A stretch of DNA of 64,000 nucleotides. It comes from Bacillota bacterium (GTDB lineage: Bacteria > Bacillota > Clostridia > Acetivibrionales > DSM-1351). The translations under genes and the position numbers were made by a program. The notes under the pieces are model-generated. The model was not told where the DNA came from. It did not search any database and saw only the letters and a list, made by a program, of their open reading frames with translations. Location: positions 36,561 through 100,560 of the forward strand of contig JAEWST010000010.1 in the NCBI GenBank assembly GCA_023398105.1, read 5' to 3'. Shown here piece by piece: positions 43,421 through 51,079 of this stretch (position 1 is its first letter; the number at the start of each line of letters is the position of its first letter).

Positions 43421-43481
43421 TTGTGCGAACATGGTGCATTTTCAAGCCACAAAAACCACAAGTGGTTTTTGACAGTGTGTC
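43421..43481 (+). repeat. Family B unit after hisG
   Basis: GTGCGAACATGGTGCATTTTCAAGCC followed by the palindrome AAAAACCACAAGTGGTTTTT and GACAGTGTG. The first stem is partly lost at its left arm. It is followed directly by the L1 leader of hisD. Confidence 0.75.
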
Positions 43482-43487
43482 TTTAAG

Positions 43488-43585
43488 CGGAGATGTCAAA
43501 AAGTAGGTTTAAGTTCTTCTAAGCATAGGTTCTCCACTAATAGTTCACTTTTATTTTGTGCCCAAATGGGGCGTGGGAGGTTAAA
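43488..43585 (+). promoter_or_regulatory. L1 leader of hisD
   Basis: GGAGA (43490-43494) can pair with TCTCC (43531-43535). The signature hairpin is GCCC-aaatg-GGGC (43560-43572), followed by GTGGGAGGTTAAA and the ATG at 43586. Confidence 0.62.
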
Positions 43586-44890
43586 ATGTTTAACATTGTA
43601 GATTTACGTAAGGAAAAGAACCAAGAAGTTGCAAACAACTTGTATAATAAACTAATTCAGAGAACAAAGTCTTCAGATGGAGCAAGTATAATGAGCGTTG
43701 TTGCTGAAATTTTAGAGAATGTTAGAAACACTGGAGATAAAGCATTAAAAGACTATAGCAAGAAGTTTGATAAAGCTGATATAGAGGAGATTAGAGTATC
43801 AGAGGCTGAAATAACTGCTGCCTATGCTTCAGTAGATGCTGAATTATTAGAAACTATTAGAAAATCTAAACAAAATATTTGGAGCTTCCATGAAAAACAG
43901 TTGCAGAATAGTTGGATCAGCCCCAATGAAGATGGTTCAATGCTAGGGCAATTAGTCCGTCCAATTGAAAAGGCAGGATTATACGTTCCAGGTGGAACAG
44001 CACCGCTGATATCCTCTGTTTTAATGACTGCTGTTCCAGCAAAGGTTGCAGGAGTTTCAAAAATAATTATGTGTACGCCTCCGTCAAAAGATGGTAGTGT
44101 CAATCCTGCCATACTAGTAGCGGCTAGAGAAGCTGGAGTTGATGAAGTATATAGAGTGGGCGGTGCACAGGCTATTGCAGCAATGGCATATGGAACAGAA
44201 TCCATACCAAAAGTAGATAAAATATGTGGACCTGGAAATGTATATGTCGCAACAGCAAAAAGATTGATATATGGAGACTGTGATATTGACATGTTTGCTG
44301 GACCAAGTGAAATATTAGTAATAGCTGATTCGACAGCAAAGCCTGAGTACGTGGCTGCTGACCTGCTTTCTCAGGCAGAGCATGATATATTGGCATCATC
44401 GGTGCTTATTACTGATGATGAAAGCCTTGTGAAAAAAGTTACTATACAGCTAGAAAAGCAACTGGCAAAATTGAGCAGAAAAACAATTATTGAGAAGTCA
44501 TTAGAGAACTATGGCTTTGCAGTTTTAGTTGATAATATTGAGCAGGCTATAGAAGTTTCAAACAATATAGCTCCTGAACACCTTGAAATATGTATAAATG
44601 AACCTATGAGCATGTTGGGGTTAATAAAAAATGCAGGTGCTATATTTGTTGGAAATTACTCACCAGAGCCGTTGGGGGATTATATGGCAGGACCTAGCCA
44701 TGTTTTGCCTACTAGTGGAACTGCGAGATTTTCTTCACCTGTGAATGTAGACCAATTTTTAAAAAAATCCAGTTTAATATATTATAACAGACCAGCACTT
44801 GAAAAAACCTACAAGGATATTGCAAGGTTTGCGGAGGCTGAACTGCTAGATGCACATGCAAATGCAGTTAAAGTGAGATTTGAAGGTTAG
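43586..44890 (+). CDS. hisD: Histidinol dehydrogenase
   Basis: A 434-residue HisD, the NAD- and zinc-dependent enzyme for the last two oxidation steps of histidine synthesis. Seen: G-G-T-A-P-L near residue 130, G-G-A-Q-A-I-A-A-M-A-Y-G-T near 192, I-C-G-P-G-N near 214, D-L-L-S-Q-A-E-H-D near 257 and A-P-E-H-L-E near 330, where the catalytic glutamate-histidine lies. The length is typical. ATG 43586 is fixed by GGGAGG; an in-frame TTG ten codons upstream runs through the L1 hairpin and is rejected. Confidence 0.96.
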   Translation: MFNIVDLRKEKNQEVANNLYNKLIQRTKSSDGASIMSVVAEILENVRNTGDKALKDYSKKFDKADIEEIRVSEAEITAAYASVDAELLETIRKSKQNIWSFHEKQLQNSWISPNEDGSMLGQLVRPIEKAGLYVPGGTAPLISSVLMTAVPAKVAGVSKIIMCTPPSKDGSVNPAILVAAREAGVDEVYRVGGAQAIAAMAYGTESIPKVDKICGPGNVYVATAKRLIYGDCDIDMFAGPSEILVIADSTAKPEYVAADLLSQAEHDILASSVLITDDESLVKKVTIQLEKQLAKLSRKTIIEKSLENYGFAVLVDNIEQAIEVSNNIAPEHLEICINEPMSMLGLIKNAGAIFVGNYSPEPLGDYMAGPSHVLPTSGTARFSSPVNVDQFLKKSSLIYYNRPALEKTYKDIARFAEAELLDAHANAVKVRFEG

Positions 44891-44896
44891 GTTAAA

Positions 44897-44974
44897 TAGC
44901 TCAAAAACAAAGTTAGTGCAAACATTCTGCTTTTTCGAGCAACAAAAATCCACAAGTGGATTTTTGACAGTGTG
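44897..44974 (+). repeat. Family B unit after hisD
   Basis: GCTCAAAAA...TTTTTCGAGC stem, then AAAAATCCACAAGTGGATTTTT. Here the palindrome differs from other copies by a paired change (an extra T/A on both arms), so pairing has been kept. It is followed directly by the L1 leader of hisC. Confidence 0.78.
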
Positions 44975-45074
44975 GAGGAAGTTCAAATTGTTTTGCTTAA
45001 TCTCAAGAAGCTGAGGCTCCTCCACGAAGTCTTTACCATAATTTTTGTGCCCAAATGGGGCGTGGGAGGTTAGT
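44972..45074 (+). promoter_or_regulatory. L1 leader of hisC
   Basis: GTGGAGGA (44972-44979) is perfectly complementary to TCCTCCAC (45018-45025). CCTCCACG can also pair, with one bulge, to CGTGGGAGG at the ribosome site. The signature hairpin is GCCC-aaatg-GGGC (45049-45061). Confidence 0.65.
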
Positions 45075-46151
45075 ATGATAGAAGAATTAATAAGACCTGA
45101 AATAAGGTCTTTTACGCCATATAATGCAAATCAGCAGCCCTATAAAATTAAATTAGATGCAAATGAAAGTCCCTTTAATTTACCATTAGCGGTAAGAGAG
45201 AAGCTATCAGAATTTATTAGGAATGAACCTCATCTAAATTTATATCCTGACACCGACTCAATTCAATTAAGAAAGACCATATCAGAGCACTGGAATGTGG
45301 ATGCAGACGGTGTAATAATAGGTACTGGCTCTGATCAACTTATTCAGGTAATGACAAATGTGTTTGTGGGAGTTGGGGATAAGGTTATTTATCCAGTTCC
45401 TTCCTTTAGCATGTATAGGGATTCTTGCCTAATTGCAGGGGGCACTCCTGTAAAATATTTGCTTGATCCCAATGAAAAGTTTGAGTATTCAAAAGAAACT
45501 ATTATTGATGCTTATGAAAAGGAACAACCCAAAATTATATATATTTGTAATCCAAACAATCCTACAGGTAATCTAATGCCTATTTCGGATGTGCTAGAAG
45601 TAGTAAAATATTGTTATAAGTCTATTGTTGTTGTTGATGAAGCTTATGCGGAGTTTTGCGATTTAACAGTAATTCCATATGTTAAGGAATATGAAAACCT
45701 TCTAGTATTGAGAACCTTCTCAAAGGCGTATGGACTAGCTGGAATTAGATGCGGCTATTCTATATCCTGCAAAAAGCTAGCAGATGCTATTAATTTAGCA
45801 AAACCTCCATATAACATTAGTTCCTTATCCCAATATATTGCACAATTGGTATTATCCAATAAAGAGGAGATAAATAAAAATATTGAATATCTAATAGAGC
45901 AAAGAGAGTGGATCATTGGGAAATTGGCTAAGATAAAAGGGGTAGAGGTTTATAAATCCTATGCCAATTTTATACTTGTGAAAGTTGACAATTGCAATGA
46001 GGTATATAATAAGCTATGTGAAAAAGGCATATTTGTAAGAGCCTTTGGCAAAGCACCATTACTGGCTGGATGTCTGAGAATAAGCATTGGTACAAACCAA
46101 CAAAACACCATTTTTCTTGATGAACTATCTGCTATCTGTTATAATGATTAG
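45075..46151 (+). CDS. hisC: Histidinol-phosphate aminotransferase
   Basis: A 358-residue class I PLP enzyme that converts imidazole-acetol phosphate to histidinol phosphate. Substrate/PLP regions: L-D-A-N-E-S-P-F near residue 28, G-T-G-S-D-Q near 86, N-P-N-N-P-T-G near 165, V-V-D-E-A-Y near 190 and the Schiff-base lysine in T-F-S-K-A-Y-G-L-A-G near 217. The length is typical. ATG 45075 follows GGGAGGTTAGT. The following hisB gene is 63 bases away. Confidence 0.95.
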   Translation: MIEELIRPEIRSFTPYNANQQPYKIKLDANESPFNLPLAVREKLSEFIRNEPHLNLYPDTDSIQLRKTISEHWNVDADGVIIGTGSDQLIQVMTNVFVGVGDKVIYPVPSFSMYRDSCLIAGGTPVKYLLDPNEKFEYSKETIIDAYEKEQPKIIYICNPNNPTGNLMPISDVLEVVKYCYKSIVVVDEAYAEFCDLTVIPYVKEYENLLVLRTFSKAYGLAGIRCGYSISCKKLADAINLAKPPYNISSLSQYIAQLVLSNKEEINKNIEYLIEQREWIIGKLAKIKGVEVYKSYANFILVKVDNCNEVYNKLCEKGIFVRAFGKAPLLAGCLRISIGTNQQNTIFLDELSAICYND

Positions 46152-46214
46152 CGAACATTATACAAAAAAAATGAGAAAAAGTTCGATATATATAGTTGGA
46201 ATGGAGGGATACTA

Positions 46215-46799
46215 TTGCGAGAGGGCTTAGTAAACAGAAATACTAAAGAAACGCAGATCAAGCTTAGAATAAATCTTGATGGAAAAGGAGACTGTAATTG
46301 TAATACTGGTATAGGTTTTTTTGACCATATGTTGATTTTATTTACTAAACATGGACTGATGGACGCAGACTTCGATGTAAAGGGTGATTTAGAGGTTGAT
46401 GCACATCACACTGTTGAAGATACAGGTATTGCATTAGGACTAGCTATAAGGCAGGCATTAGGCGATAAAAAGTCAATCAAAAGGTATGGAACTACTTTTG
46501 TACCTATGGATGAGTCTCTTGTTCAGGTTTCTTTGGACTTAAGCGATAGACCCTTTCTAGTATTTGATGCTGTTTTTACACAACAGATGGTTGGACAAAT
46601 GGATACTCAGTTGGTTGAAGAGTTTTTTAGAGCTGTTGCCTTTAATGCAGGAATTACACTACATATAAAATTGTTGCATGGAAGCAATTGCCATCATATA
46701 ATTGAAGCAATGTTTAAAGCCTTTGGAAGAGCAATAGATGAGGCAACAAAAATAGATACCAGAATAGTAGGAGTTATGTCTACTAAAGGAATGCTGTGA
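46215..46799 (+). CDS. hisB: Imidazoleglycerol-phosphate dehydratase
   Basis: A 194-residue single-function HisB. Manganese-binding motifs D-H-M-L near residue 38, H-H-T-V-E-D near 64 and H-H-I-I-E near 157 are in place. The start is TTG 46215, with GGAGGG ten bases before it; there is no nearby ATG that preserves the conserved N-R-N-T-K-E-T beginning. It lacks the phosphatase domain found in enterobacterial HisB, so histidinol-phosphate phosphatase must be encoded elsewhere; none is seen in this window. Confidence 0.95.
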   Translation: MREGLVNRNTKETQIKLRINLDGKGDCNCNTGIGFFDHMLILFTKHGLMDADFDVKGDLEVDAHHTVEDTGIALGLAIRQALGDKKSIKRYGTTFVPMDESLVQVSLDLSDRPFLVFDAVFTQQMVGQMDTQLVEEFFRAVAFNAGITLHIKLLHGSNCHHIIEAMFKAFGRAIDEATKIDTRIVGVMSTKGML

Positions 46800-46874
46800 T
46801 ATAAAAATTTATATAAATTAAAATTATTAGGAATACACATTTTAAAGGTCATAATATTATATAGGAGGTTAAAT

Positions 46875-47759
46875 ATGCTCATTAATAACACAGATTTTAT
46901 TAGATTACCGTTATTCATTAAGGGAAAAGTTAGAAATGTTTATGATTTAGGAGACAAGCTACTTATTGTTGTAACAGATAGAATATCAGCCTTTGATGTT
47001 ATTTTTTCGGAACTGATACCAAACAAAGGAGTAGTTCTTAATAGTATTTCGGCTTTTTGGTTTGACTATACAAAGGATGTTATTGGAAACCATGTAATAA
47101 CTACTGATGTAAACCAATATCCTAAAGAACTGTCAGCTTTTAAAGAGGAACTTGCAGGCAGGTCAATGCTTGTAAAAAAAATAGATATGGTTCCTGCTGA
47201 ATGTATAGTAAGAGGATATTTAGAGGGCTCAGGGCTAAAGGAATACAATGAAACAGGTTGCATATGTGGTATAAAGCTTCCAGCAGGTCTAAAACAAGCG
47301 GATAAATTACCAGAACCTATATTTACTCCTTCCACAAAAGAATCAGAAGGACATGACATTAATGTTTCCTTCGAAGGACTTTGTGATAAGGTTGGAGTTG
47401 AAATGGCAAATAAGCTTAAGGATGCCAGCTTAAATTTATATTTAAAAGCTAGCAAACATGCTGAAAGTAAAGGCTTAATATTGGCAGATACAAAGTTTGA
47501 GTTTGGTATGTCAAATGGTGAATTGGTTGTTGGAGATGAAGTTTGTACACCTGATTCGTCAAGATTTTGGGCAATGGATGAATACCAGCCTGGAAGAGCA
47601 CAGAAGAGCTTTGACAAACAGTATTTAAGAGAGTATCTTGAAACACTTACATGGGATAAACAGCCACCAGCACCAATGCTACCTGAAGAAGTAATTAGTA
47701 AAACAGAGGCAAAATATATAGAAGCATATGAGAGAATAACAGGAGCTAAATTCAAATAA
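46875..47759 (+). CDS. purC: SAICAR synthetase
   Basis: A 294-residue PurC that joins CAIR and aspartate in purine synthesis. K-G-K-V-R-N-V-Y-D-L-G opens the ATP site, V-T-D-R-I-S-A-F-D follows near residue 35, and R-G-Y-L-E-G-S-G near 114 and T-P-S-T-K near 153 are substrate-site motifs. It belongs to the longer, ADE1-like type rather than the ~240-residue Bacillus type. The position between hisB and hisH is notable: HisF/HisH release AICAR, the intermediate formed shortly after the PurC product. GGAGG precedes the ATG. Confidence 0.94.
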   Translation: MLINNTDFIRLPLFIKGKVRNVYDLGDKLLIVVTDRISAFDVIFSELIPNKGVVLNSISAFWFDYTKDVIGNHVITTDVNQYPKELSAFKEELAGRSMLVKKIDMVPAECIVRGYLEGSGLKEYNETGCICGIKLPAGLKQADKLPEPIFTPSTKESEGHDINVSFEGLCDKVGVEMANKLKDASLNLYLKASKHAESKGLILADTKFEFGMSNGELVVGDEVCTPDSSRFWAMDEYQPGRAQKSFDKQYLREYLETLTWDKQPPAPMLPEEVISKTEAKYIEAYERITGAKFK

Positions 47760-47876
47760 CAAGACTACAGTTTTTGTAGATGAAAAACTAGAAGTTCAAA
47801 TTAATAAAAATTAGTTTTAAGAATTTCAGCATTTGTTGAATAAATAAGTAATAATTTATAATTATGGAGAGCGAAT

Positions 47877-48485
47877 ATGATTGCTATAATAGACTACGGC
47901 GTTGGTAATTTGGCAAGTGTTAACAAAGCATTGAGTTTTATCGGGTTTGATTCAAAAGTAACCTCAGATCACAGAGAAATATTAGCTGCTGATAAGGTGG
48001 TTTTACCTGGTGTTGGTGCTTTTGCTGATGCTATGAATAGTCTCGAAAAAATTAGTATGATACCAGTCATTAATGAGGTAGCGGCAAAGGGAACGCCGTT
48101 ATTAGGAATATGTTTAGGTATGCAGCTTTTATTCGATTACAGCACAGAGGGTGGGGAAATGGTGAAAGGCCTTGGATTGTTAAAGGGCAAAGTAACACAA
48201 TTTCCTCTTGATATGGGGTTGAAGGTTCCGCATATGGGATGGAACAGTCTCAACATAAAGCAGAATAACGGTATTTTTGAAGGCATTAAAGAAAAAAGCT
48301 ATGTTTATTTTGTTCACTCATATTGTCTAAAAGCACAGAATCAAGCTGATGTTGCAGCTACCTGCCAATATGGAATTAAATTTGATGCGGCTGTTAGTAA
48401 AGGAAATATTATTGGGACACAGTTTCACCCAGAAAAGAGTGGAGATGTGGGACTCAATATACTTCGAAATTTTGCAAGTATGTAG
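47877..48485 (+). CDS. hisH: Imidazole glycerol phosphate synthase glutaminase subunit
   Basis: A 202-residue class I glutamine amidotransferase. The catalytic triad is visible: cysteine in L-G-I-C-L-G-M-Q near residue 80, and histidine-x-glutamate in T-Q-F-H-P-E-K-S near 184. It supplies ammonia to HisF through a tunnel. GGAGAG precedes the ATG at 47877. A family D inverted repeat (48501-48556) follows the stop. Confidence 0.95.
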   Translation: MIAIIDYGVGNLASVNKALSFIGFDSKVTSDHREILAADKVVLPGVGAFADAMNSLEKISMIPVINEVAAKGTPLLGICLGMQLLFDYSTEGGEMVKGLGLLKGKVTQFPLDMGLKVPHMGWNSLNIKQNNGIFEGIKEKSYVYFVHSYCLKAQNQADVAATCQYGIKFDAAVSKGNIIGTQFHPEKSGDVGLNILRNFASM

Positions 48486-48500
48486 AGCTAAATTAAAAAA

Positions 48501-48556
48501 CTCAACTTTTTACATAAAATGTCTATCGGTCTTAAACTTATCAATGGAAAGTTGAG
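48501..48556 (-). repeat. Family D unit with perfect inverted ends
   Basis: CTCAACTTT (48501-48509) and AAAGTTGAG (48548-48556) are exact inverted ends. The inside, read on the minus strand, has CATTGATAAGTTTAAGACCGAT, matching the 42.5-kb copy. It separates hisH from hisA. Confidence 0.65.
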
Positions 48557-48580
48557 AAATTAAATAAATAAATAACTAAG

Positions 48581-48617
48581 TCCATGCCTAGAGTTTGAAG
48601 TAAACATTAGGCATTGA
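48581..48617 (+). promoter_or_regulatory. Possible L2-like hairpin before hisA
   Basis: TCCATGCC (48581-48588) can pair with GGCATTGA (48610-48617) with one mismatch. The GGGGGA segment and seven-base spacing of the other two L2 leaders are missing, and hisA has a normal GGAGG, so the match is tentative. Confidence 0.3.
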
Positions 48618-48643
48618 TATATGTATTACTGGAGGTTAAGTAT

Positions 48644-49369
48644 TTGAATAAAATGATTATTTATCCTGCAATAGATATTATTAATGGTAAATGCGTTAGG
48701 CTACAGCAGGGCAGCTATAGCGATGTCACAGTATTTGGAGATAATCCAGTAGAAATGGCAATGAAATGGGAAAGCCAAGGAGCACAATATTTACATTTAG
48801 TTGACTTAGATGGAGCTAGATCAGGTAATTCTGATAATTTAGAGGTAATTAAGCAGATAGCCTCAAATTTAACCATTCCCGTACAGTTAGGCGGAGGAAT
48901 TAGAAGCTTGAACACTATTGAAACAATTATTTCAAATGGTGTAAGCAGAGTGATTTTAGGTACATCTGCTGTTAATGACCCAGAAATGCTTAAGCTGGCA
49001 CTTAAAGAGTATAAAGAAAAAATAGTGGTTGGTATAGATGCAAAGGATGGAATGGTAGCTATTCACGGCTGGGAGAAAACAAGTGATTTTACAGCTATTG
49101 ATTTTGCAAAAAAAATTGAAGCTTTAGGAACAAAAACAATTATTTATACTGATATATCACGAGATGGAATGTTAAAAGGACCAAATCTTGAAGCAATGGA
49201 GGATATGGCAAAATCAGTAGGAATAAATGTAATTGCATCAGGTGGAGTAAGCTGCTTAGAGGACATAACAAACTTGAAAGCTACTGGTGTTAGCGGTGTC
49301 ATTGTTGGGAAGGCATTATATACAGCCAATATAAATTTAAAAGAAGCAATAGATTCTTTAAAGGAGTAA
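48644..49369 (+). CDS. hisA: ProFAR isomerase
   Basis: A 241-residue TIM-barrel isomerase for the fourth step of histidine synthesis. The opening P-A-I-D-I-I-N-G-K-C-V-R-L carries the first catalytic aspartate, with the phosphate-binding G-G-G-I-R near residue 83, Y-T-D-I-S-R-D-G (second aspartate) near 170 and S-G-G-V near 200. TTG 48644 is preferred, eight bases after GGAGG; the ATG at 48653 would be too far. hisF begins four bases after its stop. Confidence 0.95.
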   Translation: MNKMIIYPAIDIINGKCVRLQQGSYSDVTVFGDNPVEMAMKWESQGAQYLHLVDLDGARSGNSDNLEVIKQIASNLTIPVQLGGGIRSLNTIETIISNGVSRVILGTSAVNDPEMLKLALKEYKEKIVVGIDAKDGMVAIHGWEKTSDFTAIDFAKKIEALGTKTIIYTDISRDGMLKGPNLEAMEDMAKSVGINVIASGGVSCLEDITNLKATGVSGVIVGKALYTANINLKEAIDSLKE

Positions 49370-49373
49370 AAAA

Positions 49374-50135
49374 ATGCTTACAAAAAGGATTATTCCATGC
49401 TTGGATGTACATGCAGGCAGGGTTGTAAAAGGCGTGCAATTTGTTAATATAATTGATGCTGGAGATCCAGTCGAAGCAGCTGCTTTTTATGACAAGGCAG
49501 GAGCTGATGAACTGACCTTTCTTGATATAACTGCATCTTCAGATGCTAGAGCCATTATGCTTGATGTTGTAAGACGAGTAGCTGAGCAAGTGTTTATTCC
49601 GTTTACAGTAGGTGGAGGAATAAGAACTGCTGAGGACTTTAGAGAAATTCTCAAAGCCGGTGCTGATAAGGTAGGTGTCAATTCCGCCGCACTTAAAAGA
49701 CCTGAGCTTATATCTGAAGCTGCATGGAAGTTTGGGAGTCAATGTGTTGTATTGGCAATTGATGCCAAAAAGAGACAAGATGGATCAGGTTGGGATACTT
49801 ATTTAAACGGTGGAAGAGTTAATACAGGCAAAGATGCTGTTGAGTGGGCTATTGAAGCAGAAAAACTGGGTGCAGGCGAAATACTTTTGACCAGCATGGA
49901 CAAAGATGGTACTAAGGATGGGTATGATATTGAACTTACAAGAACAATATCTGAAAATGTAAAGATACCTGTAATTGCATCGGGAGGAGCTGGAAAAATG
50001 GAGCACTTTAAGGATGCATTAGTGGAAGGAAAAGCTGATGCAGTACTTGCAGCCTCACTTTTTCATTTCAGAGAAATGGAAATAAAAGATTTGAAGCATT
50101 ATTTAAGTAACAATGGAATTGAAACTAGAAAATAA
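49374..50135 (+). CDS. hisF: Imidazole glycerol phosphate synthase cyclase subunit
   Basis: A 253-residue TIM-barrel enzyme forming imidazole glycerol phosphate and AICAR with ammonia from HisH. I-P-C-L-D-V-H-A-G-R-V-V-K-G at the start carries one catalytic aspartate, G-G-G-I-R is near residue 82, and T-S-M-D-K-D-G-T near 173 carries the other. The four-base gap after hisA and the ribosome site inside the hisA end (AAAGGAG) show tight coupling. Repeat copy A8 lies between it and hisIE. Confidence 0.96.
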   Translation: MLTKRIIPCLDVHAGRVVKGVQFVNIIDAGDPVEAAAFYDKAGADELTFLDITASSDARAIMLDVVRRVAEQVFIPFTVGGGIRTAEDFREILKAGADKVGVNSAALKRPELISEAAWKFGSQCVVLAIDAKKRQDGSGWDTYLNGGRVNTGKDAVEWAIEAEKLGAGEILLTSMDKDGTKDGYDIELTRTISENVKIPVIASGGAGKMEHFKDALVEGKADAVLAASLFHFREMEIKDLKHYLSNNGIETRK

Positions 50136-50431
50136 TTAAATTAGATGCTGTACTATTATTAAAAAAAGTGTTAGAATTTTACAGTGTAAAATGATGTACA
50201 ATACTAAAAGGCATACAATTAAAAATAAATTTAACAAATATTGTTTTATTTAGTTATAACGAGGCAAGAAAATGTCCCCCACTTCTATAAGTGGCGGGTA
50301 CCACTGTGGTTATCAGGCGGTGAGAATATCTCCCGCCTCGATGAAACGCCGCTGATGTAATGAAATTTTTCTACAATCGAAAGATTTCATTTTGAATCTA
50401 GGCGTTATAAAAGGTCAGGAGGAATACAAAA
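50136..50431 (+). other. Gap between hisF and hisIE containing element A8
   Basis: Apart from the 99-bp element the gap is AT-rich without other features. The element lies within the operon in the direction of transcription, so it would be part of the his mRNA. Confidence 0.55.
50259..50357 (+). repeat. Family A element, full 99-bp copy A8
   Basis: Flanked by TA (50257-50258 and 50358-50359). CGAGGC (50260-50265) can pair with GCCTCG (50335-50340) as a closing stem. Inside are the hairpins CCACTT-ctat-AAGTGG and AGGCGG...CCGCCT. It is almost identical to the copy that splits the zinc-ribbon gene. Confidence 0.9.
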
Positions 50432-51079
50432 ATGAATAATTTAAAGGAAGCATTGAAATTTGACGAAAAAGGGCTTATTCCAGTAGTAACACAAGACTAC
50501 AAATCAAAAGATGTTTTGATGGTAGCTTATATGAATGAAGAAGCTTTTGATAAAACATTAGAGAGTGGAAAAGTACATTATTTTAGCAGAAGCCGAAATA
50601 AGCTCTGGTTAAAAGGTGAAACATCAGGACATTTTCAGAATGTGAAGTCCATAAAGCTTGATTGTGATGGAGATACTTTGCTAATTGAAGCAGAACAAAT
50701 AGATGCAGCTTGCCATACAGGAAGCAGAACTTGCTTTTATAGAACAATGATAAATGAAAATTGGGAAGAAAAAATTGAAATAGTTGATGATGAAAAGCCT
50801 ACTTCTGAGATTCTACAAGAGGTTTATAATGTAATTGTAGATAGAACAATACATCCTAAAGAAGGTTCCTATACGAATTATTTGTTCACAAAAGGGCTGG
50901 ATAAGATATTAAAGAAGGTTGGAGAAGAAGCAGCTGAGGTTATAATAGCCGCTAAAAACAAATCTAAGGATGAAATTAGATATGAAGTATCTGATTTAAT
51001 GTATCATCTGTTAGTATTATTAGTTGAAAGAGGTTTAACTCTTGAAGAGATATATGGTGAGTTAAAGGGAAGAAGATAA
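50432..51079 (+). CDS. hisI: Bifunctional phosphoribosyl-AMP cyclohydrolase / phosphoribosyl-ATP pyrophosphatase
   Basis: A 215-residue HisIE fusion catalysing steps two and three of histidine synthesis. The cyclohydrolase half (about 1-115) has M-V-A-Y-M-N-E-E-A, W-L-K-G-E-T-S-G-H and the zinc-binding C-H-T-G-S-R-T-C-F-Y-R. The pyrophosphatase half (about 125-215) has the helical E-E-A-A-E-V motif near 176. AGGAGG precedes the ATG. The TPR gene begins directly after its stop codon. Confidence 0.95.
   Translation: MNNLKEALKFDEKGLIPVVTQDYKSKDVLMVAYMNEEAFDKTLESGKVHYFSRSRNKLWLKGETSGHFQNVKSIKLDCDGDTLLIEAEQIDAACHTGSRTCFYRTMINENWEEKIEIVDDEKPTSEILQEVYNVIVDRTIHPKEGSYTNYLFTKGLDKILKKVGEEAAEVIIAAKNKSKDEIRYEVSDLMYHLLVLLVERGLTLEEIYGELKGRR

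Noticed and set aside
45045..45077. Leader peptides such as M-C-P-N-G-A-W-E-V in frame with hisD, hisC and the anti-anti-sigma gene
   Set aside because: The same DNA is read in a different frame or is closed in other L1 copies (CAP protein, nucleotidyltransferase), while base pairing is kept. The signal is RNA structure plus ribosome site, not a conserved N-terminus.
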